In this document: piece by piece, positions 13,490 to 24,767 of the stretch | Layout: each line of letters opens with the position of its first letter | Position numbering within the stretch: the first letter of the stretch is position 1 | From: Tomocerus qinae | Lineage: Eukaryota > Arthropoda > Collembola > Entomobryomorpha > Tomoceridae | Direction: 5' to 3' | Assembly: GCA_020055645.1 (NCBI GenBank) | Contig: CM034546.1 | Span: 12,400,001 to 12,464,000, forward strand | DNA length: 64,000 bases | The notes under the pieces: model-generated | What the model saw: the letters and a program-made list of their open reading frames with translations, nothing else | What the model was told of the DNA's origin: nothing | The model's database searches: none | Program-made: the position numbers and the translations under genes

Positions 13490-14790
13490 CTCCTACATTC
13501 AGGATATAATTATAATAAATGGAAATAACTCATGGCTTGTATGAATATGAATTAAAAGACATGAAGTTAGGGCAGGTATAAAAACCTTAAGTATTTAACA
13601 TTAAAACACTTTGCAGCTATTTCTCATTACCTTACCACTCACTAGACTCACTATCTTGCAAGTCATTATAATTCTCATTTGAGTTTTTGGTTCCCTAATT
13701 TTATCATGCCACCACAAACAGCATTTCTTCTATCAAGTCAAATGCTATTAATAAGTTGGCAAATGTGAATAGAAATGATTTACTGATGTCTAAAAGTAAT
13801 TTATTAATTAGGAATATAAGCATACACAATCCAAAATTTGTTAAAAAATATAAATTACAAGTTACTGATAGAAATATTGTTAATTATGGGCTAAGATAAA
13901 CCTGTCCTTTAGTATTTCCATTCTATAACGCGATTTACAATTTTAATTATTTAATAAGATTGTACCTTCTCATCCGGATGTTATGATGGGTTAGATAGGA
14001 TGTTAATCAAAAGATGTTCATCAATTGCCTACCTGTCTATATCATACCAATAGTATAGAGCTGAGATGGAATTCGCAATAAATAGAGCTGGAAAGATGAA
14101 ATTCTTCTTAGTACGCCAGCCAGGGAATTTGTGAAATTTTATGCGGTTGAAATCTTCGGCCTGTCATTGAATTTCGGGATAATATGCAACAAAGGGAAGT
14201 TTTAATTGCACCAGACCAGAGAGCCGCTTTCCGGGGCAGCATCGTTTGCATTGCAGTAAAATCATAAAATTCTGCGCCGATGGTAAAAGGTCTTATGATT
14301 ATTGTGCATAACTCCTCGTCAGTAGGCATCAGTATTATCCTATTACATTTAGGTCTTCCTCTAGATCTTATGTCTTGTTAAGCTTGTGCCAAATCGTTTG
14401 TCTCTTATTATGTGATTTACATTTTAGGCAAATCTATTCCATTTATATTCCGGGGTTTCTACATTTGTTTCTTCAAATATGAATGTTAGTCGGTTTTATG
14501 TAATGCATTTTGTGTCATTTACAATCATAGTTGATATGAACCCATTGCAGTCTAAATAGGGGCGAAGGTAGACAGATTGTTTCTACTCTCTGTGATGGTT
14601 ATGCCGCGCAAATGCGCACCGTACAGGTTATCTCGATTGGTTTAGATCATATGGATGGAATTAATTTAAGTAATTATTAAAAGTAATTAAGTAATGATAA
14701 TAACTAACTGTGCACTAAAGCAATCACATTAAGCAAGCTAATTAATTCTTTTAAACTCCACTGTACCCCACTGAATGCATTCGTGTGGGT
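13490..14790. other. Intergenic, no gene recognised
   Basis: AT-rich. A moderately GC stretch at 14100..14330 has a 73-codon minus-strand frame with no recognised motif; it may be old repeat. Confidence 0.5.
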
Positions 14791-15036
14791 TGGGCTATTT
14801 TCAAAGTGGAGGGAGGCTCTTTTCACTGCCAAACGAAAAATGGATTAAGGCTCTTTTCACTGCCCAACGAAAGTTGCATTAAGGTCTTTTGCATCCTTAA
14901 GGGACGATATGTTATATTATAGATAATATTATTAAATTATATTATCATAATTATATATTATAATTATATATTAAGATTATAATTAAATTATATCGTTTAA
15001 ATTTTTTGCGACTTTAAATAAATAAAATCCGACGTA
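14790..15036. mobile_element. Fragments of two MITE families
   Basis: 14790..14912 resembles the arm of the element at 44576..45208 (CTTTTCACTGCC motifs, then CCTTAAGGGACGATAT). 15003..15036 resembles the right end of the element at 6555..8212 (AATAAATAAAATCCGACGTA). Between them is a TA-rich simple stretch. Confidence 0.45.
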
Positions 15037-16206
15037 TGATTGTGACTTAACAATTGCACTAAAACCTATTTCCTTTGGTCGTAACTCAGCCTAACAATCT
15101 ATTCCTATAGCCTTATAGCTTAAATTATCTACCTAAATCCCAGATTCCCGACAGACGCAGACCTAATAACAATTTGTTTGGATTTCCATCTTTTAATGTT
15201 ATCTAGGCATAAATAAACAGAATCAGAAATAAGGTATTTTTAGATTAGATTTCAAGCTTTCGACGACAACAAATAAATCAATAAGGATAGTAATATTTCT
15301 GCCACACAAAGGTTATGTGAAAATATGTGTTGACGAAATGTATAGAATGGAATTACAGGTAAGCTGTATAAGATATGAAGTATTAGATAGGTACCAAGAC
15401 AGGAAGACTGACCGGCGTCATCAGAAGGTTTTCCTTTTCTCGTAGACATAAAGTGGGAGTTGAAACACACGTGTATATTATGAATATTGAATGATACCTT
15501 GGAGTAAAACATAACCTAATATACTTATATATAGATAGCTCAAATATTGACCTAAAGAAATTGAGAATTTGGCAAATGGGCGCAGGATATTTTTCCCAGT
15601 AGTCTTATAAAGGTTTGATAACGTTTGTTTTAAGAAATGTTTTTAAAGTACTATATTAATAAAATGGTAAAGGCGACAGAGTATTACACCTTTTTAGTAG
15701 GTAAAAATAAGATTTTTGCCTGGCAGCTATATTTTGCGACAATTTATGAACGTTTATATCAATTTTCAATTTAGGATTTTGATGATACTGTTTCCAGGCA
15801 AAATTTTTACCGAGGGTCAGCCAACGATTAAAAATTGAAATTTTAGCTACCGATGCTGTATTTATGAAATATGATTTTCCCACTTCAAAATAATTAAATA
15901 AAGGTTAAATAAACTTTAATAGCCCAACTTTATGACTTTGACTTCATGCGGAAATATGTGCTGAACCAGTGTATATGTCGTAGTATAACTAAACCCCTTG
16001 TACAATGGCGCCATTGTACTAGTATAACTGGTCCTTCTCCGTTGTACTAGGATAACCGACCCCCAAGGTTTCAGTACAACTGAATCCTTTTTAAATACAT
16101 TGCAAAGCATGAGTTAATAAGACAATTATGCAGCTTTATAATGATTATGATTATAATTTATGCTTAAAATCTTAATAGCTTGATTTACTGAGTCAAATAG
16201 TGATAA
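15037..16206. other. Intergenic, repeat remnants only
   Basis: 15660..15885 is a diverged relative of 17290..17430. Around 15975..16080 there are three TAGTATAACTgg-type motifs. I see no coding sequence. Confidence 0.5.
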
Positions 16207-16880
16207 TTACCAAAACCAAATCATTAATATGGGTAGAAACGTAAAAGAACAATTAATTGCACTTAACATTGTTACATTGTACCACATTGTACCACAGGGT
16301 ATGTCATTCTTTTTACATGGACATCTATTAGTTTGGCAATCCGTCTTGCATTTGCAGATTGATTGTCTACTGTAGGAAGTTACCGACCTTAAGGCAGTGA
16401 TGTACTTAATTGTATTAGTTGGCCATGCCGCTGTGTTTATTTCGGCTGACCAATTTCCAACTTTCGATTCTTGATCATGGTGTCGATAATGCCTTTTGCG
16501 CATTGTAGTTGTAGATTTCCATTTTCGCGACAATTAAGGACTTTGCATGGCAAATTCGTAGGATCCGTGTTCGATCTATCTACCTTAGGAATCAGCAATG
16601 AAACAATACTGCCAACGTTAACAGTTCTACTCTTTTGCTTTCCTTGATACCGGTCTCCTTGCTGTTTCCTATTAACCAAATACGCTTTTAAGTGTCCCAA
16701 CCGAAAATCCAAGTTTGTCAAAGTCGACCCTAGGCAATTGGAAGCTTCATTTATTGACCACAGAACTTGTAGCTTTTCTGAGATGATAGCACCGTTCAAA
16801 ACGGGACAAGGGCCTTCCTGTAATGCCTTCAGTACTTTGTAAAATCGTAATTTTTTATTTCTTGGTCTTTTTGTCATCAC
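16207..16880 (-). mobile_element. KRBA2-like integrase gene fossil, C-terminal part
   Basis: Broken remnant. Recognisable pieces are VGSIVSLLIPKVDRSNTDP and a cysteine-rich tail (CKCKTDCQTNRCPCKK), as found at the C-terminus of KRBA2/SCAND3-like integrases that descend from retroelement or Ginger-type elements. The integrase core itself is not visible. The stretch 15660..15885 and a diverged relative at about 17290..17430 flank it in the same orientation, as direct repeats 1.6 kb apart. It appears old. Confidence 0.5.
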
Positions 16881-17197
16881 AGTTGCAACTGCCCAAAGTA
16901 CTACGGGATCCTTTTGATAGAGTACCCAAAATTGCTGTGGTACATTTTCATCAACCTGTGTTGAGTGTAAAAATGTGGTGCTATAATTTTATGTAATGTT
17001 TTGTGACATTGTAACAAAATGTGTTGCAATGAAATATTTTGTTATGTTATATTAATTGTTATGTTGTGTACCTCATTAGTTTCCACCTCAACTGTAGCAA
17101 CCAACCCCACTGGGGCATCTGATCTCACTTCGACAATCATTTCTTAATTTTGGTTTAACTCCCCCATCAAATCTATTCCAAAAATTACTTCCTCCTC

Positions 17198-17288
17198 AAC
17201 CGCCCTATGATTCATAGTTTGTGGAAGTTTTGTGGAAGAAGTGGAGGATTTAAATGCAGAAGTGGTAACTATGAATCATAGGGCGGTT
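17198..17288. repeat. Hairpin-forming inverted repeat
   Basis: 22-bp perfect arms beginning AACCGCCCTATGATTCATAG, separated by about 46 bp; MITE-like. Confidence 0.75.
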
Positions 17289-17754
17289 TTATTTTAGGAA
17301 AACTTTTATTTTATCTTTTATTATTTTATACCACTTTTCAATGTAGGAGTTTTATGGTACTGTTTCATGGAAAATTTAGTGTCAACCAAAGGTTAAAAAT
17401 TGAAATTGAAATTACACTTTATTTACGAAAGCGAACCGTCATTGGCCATTGGTTTTAAGAATAATTACACCACAGGATAAATAAATTTTATTATCCAGCC
17501 TCAAAACTTGTTTCTTCATTAGGTGAAGTTTTCAAATCCCCTTTTTACCATTTTGTCTTTAACTGTAATATTAAATTGCCAAATATCGAACATTGCATTC
17601 TCATCATTATCATGGCATGCTCATGATAACTACGTTATGTATGTTATTATATTTGCATAGTGGATAGTTATTTCCTGTCTGACTTTGTTTATTTCTATGT
17701 AAGTTCCGTAGAGAATAGCTTCGAACTGACTTGAATGTAAACCTAGGAGTTCCA

Positions 17755-17760
17755 TATAAA
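17755..17760 (+). promoter_or_regulatory. TATA box candidate for IR-like gene
   Basis: TATAAA, about 170 bp upstream of the preferred start codon at 17924 and 67 bp upstream of the alternative at 17822. Position and match are reasonable; no other evidence. Confidence 0.35.
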
Positions 17761-17923
17761 GGAAAACAATTTTCCTCATACAACAGACGTTTCTTTACAC
17801 TCAACATGCATATGTGCAAGAATGTATTCTGATTTCTTATTCTATACTATTTTTTACTTTTCAAACATCGCTTGTTGCGCCCTGATCTTGATTTACATAA
17901 AATTTAACACTCTGAATATCAAC

Positions 17924-19864
17924 ATGTTTTTTATCTATATATCTATTCAATTTTTATTGCTTTTTATTGATATCAAAAATGTTCAATGTTTTCGAAAGTT
18001 ATATTACCATAATTGCGATTACAACATGATCACTTTCAATCAATCACAGTGGCAGACAAAATTTATGCTGTCAAACCAAAATGGCCAACCATGGACCTTA
18101 GCAACATCAAATTATAGCAAAACGCTTTTCGGTCGTCATGAAACAAGTCCTCGAGATCTGTCAAAAAACTTGTGCAGTGTGAATATTCTAATGGAGCCTC
18201 ACCCTGAGTTGAAAAATCTGGTTAAACATTTTGGAAAAGAAATAAATCGAGTGCATTCAAGATTCATAGTCGTCATTAAAGATGAATTGAAAGCTATGAA
18301 TCCAGAATGGCAATCAAGACTGATTCAAGATTTGGTGGCCCCCTTATTTATTTTGGCAATGGAAGGTCAAAACAGTTATTCAGTTTACACCACGATTCTC
18401 TACAATCCTAGCACAAAATTTCCAGTTTTTCGTCAGCTTGAAATTGGAAGCTCAGAAAAAGCTTGGGAAAGTGTTTGGAATACATTGAATGGAAATCTTC
18501 ATGGAATTCCAATTGGTGGTGTTTATCACTACTTCAAATTCGATGGTGACCGCCAACTGCCAAAATGCAGGAAACCAATCTACACAACAACGAAGATTAA
18601 ATATTATTGCCGAAATGCGGTGAGGGTTGTTGAATTAATGGCTGAAGAATGGAACTTCACTGCCGTTTATGCATCGAGATCGAAAAATCTGAAGGCAAAA
18701 CATACAGGATGTGGAGTGATTGACATGTATGCAAATCGAGAAAAGCCGTATAAAATACGATGGTATGAAACTTTTTTTATTGAATACTTTCAGGAACAGA
18801 TTCCATATTACTGTGAAGCAATTCCTAGTTTCCTCGACACTCCTCTAACAGTTCTAATTCAAAATACTTTTGATGATTATTGCTGGTGGCTGATATTCTC
18901 TCTATTCCCGATTTCATTCTATCTTTTGGGCTTAAGATTCACATCTGTCTATAAGAAATTCGAATTCATCTTTGCATCTACAATATCCGTTCTTTTAAAT
19001 CAGGATGTTTCCAATAAAGGGAGAAACATTTTGTATATGGTAACTGTGTCCATGGGATTTATAATTGCTATTCAATATGATACGTGGATAACAAGCGAGA
19101 TTATTGCACCGCCAGATAGAAAACAATTTAGAGACTTCAAAGACCTCGTCGAAAACGGACACAAGTTGTTGTTAGACAAAGACACAAGACGGGGTTTTAA
19201 TGAACAGAGAATCGAATGTTTTGAAAAATATAAACTTCTGGATAGATATAATGCCAGTGTCCACATATTCGATTTTCAAAAGGATGCATCACTTATCGAC
19301 ATGAAAATGAGTAGTATCCATCTTAATTGGAAATTGTTGACCAACTTTTCATTGAAACTGTTTGTAGTGAAGGACAAAGTGGAGAGTAAATACCTAGTGC
19401 ATTTAATACCATCTGAAATATCTTCAAATGGAGTTTGCATGACAGTAAAAGAAACAGATCTTGCTGATCCGATATCTTATGAATTCACTGATTGCTACCG
19501 TTATAAATTTCAATCGTATTTTCAGGCCATACAAGAAAGAGGCTTTTTAAAATATTTTAAGCAACAACATGATTTTGAATGGATATTAGAGTACAGACTA
19601 TCTTACACCAAACTGAAGTATGAACAGTCTCGGAGTGAGGCCATCAGTCTTACGATGAAGATTCATACTATTTTCTTCGTTTGTGGATACTTCATACTTG
19701 GCTCGTTTATTACTATGTTCCTAGAAAGATTTTGGTATCATAGATTAACTTTACAAGTACATGTTTTAGATATTTTTGAAAAAATTAAAAATTGTTACAA
19801 AAATTCGAAAACTGAAAATCGTGTATTTCCAGTTGCAATGGATGACGTCTTTGAATTACATTAG
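17924..19864 (+). CDS. Divergent ionotropic receptor (IR-like), single exon
   Basis: Intronless frame of 646 codons from the methionine at 17924, chosen because it opens a good signal peptide (MFFIYISIQFLLLFI, ending near VQC); an upstream in-frame methionine at 17822 would add 34 residues. The architecture fits insect-type ionotropic receptors, ligand-gated cation channels related to ionotropic glutamate receptors: long variable extracellular region, first membrane helix in WWLIFSLFPISFYLLGL, pore/second-helix region in ILYMVTVSMGFIIAI, a second ligand-binding lobe, and a third helix in IHTIFFVCGYFILGSFI near the C-terminus. Lobe motifs are degenerate, as in taste or odour members. A TATAAA lies at 17755..17760 and an AATAAA at 19882..19887. 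The ligand cannot be inferred. It is the only IR-like gene in the window that looks intact. Confidence 0.8.
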   Translation: MFFIYISIQFLLLFIDIKNVQCFRKLYYHNCDYNMITFNQSQWQTKFMLSNQNGQPWTLATSNYSKTLFGRHETSPRDLSKNLCSVNILMEPHPELKNLVKHFGKEINRVHSRFIVVIKDELKAMNPEWQSRLIQDLVAPLFILAMEGQNSYSVYTTILYNPSTKFPVFRQLEIGSSEKAWESVWNTLNGNLHGIPIGGVYHYFKFDGDRQLPKCRKPIYTTTKIKYYCRNAVRVVELMAEEWNFTAVYASRSKNLKAKHTGCGVIDMYANREKPYKIRWYETFFIEYFQEQIPYYCEAIPSFLDTPLTVLIQNTFDDYCWWLIFSLFPISFYLLGLRFTSVYKKFEFIFASTISVLLNQDVSNKGRNILYMVTVSMGFIIAIQYDTWITSEIIAPPDRKQFRDFKDLVENGHKLLLDKDTRRGFNEQRIECFEKYKLLDRYNASVHIFDFQKDASLIDMKMSSIHLNWKLLTNFSLKLFVVKDKVESKYLVHLIPSEISSNGVCMTVKETDLADPISYEFTDCYRYKFQSYFQAIQERGFLKYFKQQHDFEWILEYRLSYTKLKYEQSRSEAISLTMKIHTIFFVCGYFILGSFITMFLERFWYHRLTLQVHVLDIFEKIKNCYKNSKTENRVFPVAMDDVFELH

Positions 19865-19881
19865 ATATTTAACGAATTTCT

Positions 19882-19887
19882 AATAAA
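19882..19887 (+). terminator. Polyadenylation signal of IR-like gene
   Basis: AATAAA 18 bp after the TAG stop at 19862..19864. Confidence 0.5.
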
Positions 19888-19949
19888 TAAATCTTTCTTT
19901 ATGTTATAATCGTAGATATAATGAAGCAATACATTTACCTTTACAATTA

Positions 19950-20570
19950 TTGGTTACATGTTGTCTTTAGTTAAACTTTATAATAATAATAATAAGTTGT
20001 TGGTTTGTATGTGTACACAAGAAATCCGTACTTCTGGTTTGGATACCTTGTATGCTGACACACAATAGCAAAAAATTGACAAGTGCCAGACCGCAAAAAT
20101 TCATAGTGAATCGATATGATGACAAATAAAAACTTATTTCCTTAAAACTGGGAGCGGTGGCCTACAATTTGCTAAACGATTCATCATCAGTTCATCAACG
20201 CCAAAACTATGTTTTCTTATGCCCAGTTAATCGTAATCTATCCATACTTGCTATTTCTAAACACTCAATCAAATACAATCTACTGCGTTGTAGAAGTATT
20301 TTAAGTGTACATATTCACACGCTTTAACGATGATTATCTAACCGTTATATATATACTATTTAAATAAAACCACAGTGTAATTTTATATTAAAATTATAAA
20401 GTTGTTTGCCTCTTCGATCGATACGAAATGCATAAGAAGTAAAGTATTGAAAAATAAGACAACGATTGGAATAGGAATGCTGATTAGTTATTGACTATAT
20501 ATTCACCGCAAAATGTTTAGAAATAAATTTTCCTTATTTGGCAATTACGCGAATGCTTTGAGTGAAAATA
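19950..20570 (-). pseudogene. RTK 5' region relic without exons
   Basis: Two blocks of RTK copy D non-coding sequence joined: about 5676..6085 (intron 1) and about 9215..9400 (5' flank), in the same orientation. The stretch between, holding the signal-peptide exon, is missing. It marks another lost receptor copy next to the IR-like gene. Confidence 0.6.
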
Positions 20571-20802
20571 TTAGAGACTGTGGAGACTGTAGAGTTCTAA
20601 ATATTGTTCTTCGGCCATTATTTGTAAAATTAGTTCAAGTTCAGCTTTATTAACGTGACATCATAGGATCAATTACACGAATTGAAATCAGTAATAACAG
20701 TTAAGCTACCACTGTTAAGCTCTTCCCCCAAAGTCACCAATAACAAAATAAAATAAAAAAGTTGTAACTTCCAGCCAATAATTTAGACTGGTCACCTCAA
20801 GA

Positions 20803-20960
20803 ACGTATCCAGAGGGGGGGCCCGGGCCCTCCTAAGTGTCCAGAAAAAGGCAATTTTTTTGCCAAAAAAGTTAAAAATCCAAAAAATATATACGCGAATA
20901 TGTCTTCGTTTTATCAATATATTTTGGTGTGCCCCCCCTTGGTCAAATTCCTGGATACGT
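20803..20960. mobile_element. Short MITE with ACGTATCC ends
   Basis: 158 bp; begins ACGTATCCAGAGGGG and ends with its rough complement (CCTGGATACGT), with G/C runs next to each end and an AT-rich middle. Confidence 0.5.
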
Positions 20961-21249
20961 GCCTGGGTCACCTTATGTAATTTTTTCCATTCCACTGCCT
21001 CATACTTTCTTTAAAATTCTCAAGACGATAAGCAATTCAATAATCAAACGGAGTCATTTTTTTCTCTGTGACCCTATTAATTGTTATATTATGGTCATTT
21101 GTCCTTTGGTGAAGCATATTATATTAGCCAAGTTAATGCCATCCCTATATACTTATCTAACATCGTTTTATCATCTAAGCTATGGAACATGGACAACGAT
21201 GTCTGATTTCAATTCCACCGAGTAATTAAATTTCCTGTAACTTTTGTTT

Positions 21250-21490
21250 TATAGTTAGGACAAAAAACTACTAATAAGTATGTATCACATTTATTATAAC
21301 AATATTTAAAGGCATTAAAACTATTAATTTAGTGTTAGTTCACATTTCATTATTATGTATTATTCGAAGTTATAATAGTATGCTTACAAATGTAAATGTT
21401 TAAGGAATGAGAAATAAGGCGTTTTAACCAAGGCATAATATTTGTAATAAAGAGCGTGGATCATTCAATCATATTTGGATGACTAGACTA
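21250..21490 (-). pseudogene. RTK 3' flank relic
   Basis: Diverged match to the receptor 3' flank at about 24500..24680 (TTAAAACTATTAATTTAGT, CATAATATTTGTAA, then AAAGAG and GATTCAA motifs in the same order). No kinase exon remains. Confidence 0.5.
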
Positions 21491-22127
21491 ACCTACCTAA
21501 CAATGTGTGATTAGGTAGGTTATTAGTGATTATATTAACTTCTAAAATGCAGTGAGTTCAAGATGCTGTATTCTAATTTAGCATAGCCAATGTTACATTG
21601 GCGGATGCGAATCTTTATTATAATTTTACCGTAGGAGTTGTATATATCTTTAAAATTTTCATCCATGCAATGCAAGTACTCTAATTTCTCGGTTGAATTA
21701 ACCTACTTCTTTAACGCTTTTGCTTACATCATATTTATCTTCGGATTCACTTCTTTGAATCCATTATAAAGGCACTAAAATAAATTTAAGTAAGTTGAAT
21801 ATAGCGAAATGAAAAGTTCATACACTTCATGGTGATAATTATGTTAATTAGTTTTAGAGACCGAAAGCAATAGCTTTGCTTCGTTTACCATTTATGTCGA
21901 TGAGTACATAAATTACCTTGCGTAATTTTAAACTTGTATAATCGCTACTTCGTAGTACCTATAAGATACCAAGTATAGCATTAATTTTAATTCGGAAAAT
22001 ATTTATTGGATTTATTTAGTATTTAAACCCTCTTCGGTTAACCATGACCTTATAGTCTTCTATTACCTCTCCTAAAAGAAGGAAATAAACAAACCATCCT
22101 GTTTTGTTTTCTGACTTCCATTCGAAA
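21491..22127. other. Upstream region of the Gly/Trp-rich gene
   Basis: From about 21640 the sequence is shared (inverted) with 55200..55640 and (direct) with 51250..51700, so it is the duplicated promoter flank of the Gly/Trp-rich family. Confidence 0.55.
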
Positions 22128-22703
22128 ATGAGGCCTTTCGATGAATCCAAGGTAAACTGATTTTTCAATATCTCAGTATTTTTATTTCTAAAAAAAACTT
22201 GGATAAGAATCATTTTTTAAAAACAGCTGTTTTTTTATTTTATCCAGGAGTTTCGTTGCTTATCGGTGCTTTTCTTCTTCGCAACTGGGATTGTCCTTGC
22301 CTCGTGTGCGGGAATACCAGCCCAAAAGTCAGGAGACACATACCAAGAACAATCGTCACACTATTTGTCTAATGAAGCCGACCCTGGAATTCCTGCAAGC
22401 ACTCCGTATAATGACAACCCAACGACAGAGAAAGACTTACAACCACATTCTGTTCCATCGGCCGTTCACTATGCGGATATTGTTGATGAACAACGACTGG
22501 CAGCCCTAAATGGTCTAGCGCCAGCGATTTATCCATTAAATGCCGAAAAACCCGAAGGTGTGGATCCATTCTTCGTACCGATAAGAGGTGGAGGTTGGGG
22601 AGGCGGTGGGGGTGGCGGTTGGGGAGGTGGTGGGGGAGGCGGTTGGGGAGGCGGATGGGGAGGCGGACGGGGAGGAGGTTGGGGCGGTGGATGGAGAGGT
22701 TAA
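22128..22703 (+). CDS. Secreted Gly/Trp-rich protein, two exons
   Basis: Exons 22128..22151 and 22248..22703, joined in phase 0 across a 96-bp GT-AG intron, encode 159 residues. The first exon (MRPFDESK) supplies the ATG; without it the main frame has no proper start, and the paralogue at 54634..55160 has the same small first exon. A hydrophobic segment (LSVLFFFATGIVLASC) should act as a signal peptide. The middle is Ser/Pro/Asn-rich. The last ~40 residues are repeats of GGGW type with a few Arg, ending GGWRG. Such Gly/Trp-rich tails occur in cuticle, silk-like, adhesive and antimicrobial proteins; the exact role is unknown. A polyadenylation signal is at 23074..23079. Upstream sequence is shared with the paralogue, so the promoter was duplicated too. 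Confidence 0.72.
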
Positions 22704-24094
22704 AATTTCAATCTCAAAAACGTCATGGAAAAACAATCTTCTTCCACCTAATAGAAGAGGCAAGTGGTATCTTACGGTGAAGGTGTATTCCTCCGCTCCC
22801 GCGCGCAACGTCACAATTTGAGTGGCTTATAAATTCTCTAAGCCAATCAAGTTCTGACGTTGCGGTCAGCTGATGGATCTATACGACTTCACCTAATCTT
22901 TACAACCTAGCCCTTCTATTATCCTAAAAAGTAGATCGTTTTTCCATGCAAAAACGTGTATTTCTTGTTTTCTCTTCAAATTAATCTACAATAGGGAATT
23001 CATATTTATTACCAAGAATCTTGTCTTCTTATACTACAGATTATACATGATGTGTATTTAATGATGAAATGGAAATAAAATTACTGTTGTGTATTTTAAG
23101 TACTTATATTTGTATTAACTTCTACTCCTGTATTTTTACATTCCCAACTTCACATCTGCTACTTTCAACAAATTATAGCCTCCAGTATCTATTTGTTTCT
23201 TCATTTTTAAAATTCAGAAAACAATTGAATTAATAGGATCTCACTCACACTATAACTGGTTTTGAAAGAATAAATTTAACGCACCATTGGAATAGCTTGT
23301 TGTACTTGCATTGTAGTACGTATTATCGAAAACTGAAAACGAGAAACCCCAATTTATCATTTATCGCCACCAAATTATTAACGAAAATGACTATCAACAT
23401 CAAAATGTCAACACAATAAAAAAATTTGCAAATCATTTTGCCATATCATTGTCTTTATTTCCTTTTTATGTTATTTATATGATTTATAGATTTTCAATTT
23501 AATTTTTATAAATCGTTTATATATTTTAATGTCCATAGCCTGAATAAAACTTTTTCTGTTGATAAAATGAACAATGGTGTACATGAAAGGATTGGGAATA
23601 CTTTTGACATGTTGACAACTAGACACTGATCCCCGAAAATATTTTTAACAATATCAGTTATAATGAACAATTTGACTGTGTAAGCAAATTAAAAACGTGT
23701 TTAAAGCACCGATACAGTTTTCGTCACATTATAGTCTTAAAAACCAAAATATCGATCTATCTTAAGAACCTTCATCAATACAGGATATTTACTAAACAAT
23801 TTCCATGCATTATCGGCATAAGGGTTATTCAATCGCAATACAACTGCAACTAAAACGAATGTGCAAATAAACGTAGGAAGTTGTATTATTAGACAACACT
23901 GATCCTGAAATTAAAAACGTTGCTGTCGTCAAAATATCCAGGTAACGACTCATATTTCTTATTTTTGTATACACTGGGATATAACGATTTAGCAAGTCGC
24001 ATTAAGTGTGCTAATAGCACTCAAAGCGTTGGTATTCTTGGAAGATAATGTCATTTACATAAGCTGACCATCTGCATGGTATTTGGCACATCCA
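22704..24094. other. 3' UTR of Gly/Trp-rich gene and intergenic DNA
   Basis: AATAAA at 23074..23079. Parts near 23390..23450 recur inverted near 54230..54300. From 23935 the sequence is identical or nearly so to 32291 onward. No further gene seen. Confidence 0.5.
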
Positions 24095-24767
24095 TTATTC
24101 ATTAATATATCTTGCATTTCCTACTACGTACACGATTGAGATTCTAACTACCATGTACATCGTTATAACAATTATAAGAATAAGTAGCCAACTGGTAAAC
24201 ATTTCTCCAACAAAAACAATTACACTTAGCCCTTTATGGGCTTGATTTGATGGGCAGTCAGAGAGGCTGACAAATTTAGGACATAAGATAGAAAAATACT
24301 TCGCCAAACATTTGTAGCGTTACAAAACATCACTTTTATCGTTACCATATTAGTAAAGGTTTATATACCAAAGTAATACTTTGCAACATAACAATTAAGG
24401 AGCATTCATTATCATTTTTGACTTTGAAATTATATTGCAATATATTTTATACCAAATTTTTTAAAGTTGGTGTTGCACAAGAGTTTATGGACGGGGCTCG
24501 TACACTACTTATCACAACAATATTTTAAGCACTTAAAACTATTAATTTAGTATTAATTCACATTTTATTAATGCGTATTTTTAGAAGTTCTAACAAATGA
24601 GAGTGTGTTAACCATAACATAATATTTGTAAATAAAGAGGGTGAATGATTCAATAATATTTGAGTGACTATTGTGGTTTGTCAACGATTGCTTTTAATGG
24701 AGTTTAGCCGTTTTCATTTTCTTTTAGATGTGTGGCCAGAGTGTTTTATTTCTTCGAACGAAATCTT

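Noticed and set aside
16207-16533. Cysteine-rich host zinc protein gene
   Set aside because: The cysteine tail matches the end of KRBA2-like integrases and the region is broken, so it is treated as an element fossil.
22536-22814. Minus-strand SPTASP-type frame
   Set aside because: Antisense of the Gly/Trp-rich tail.
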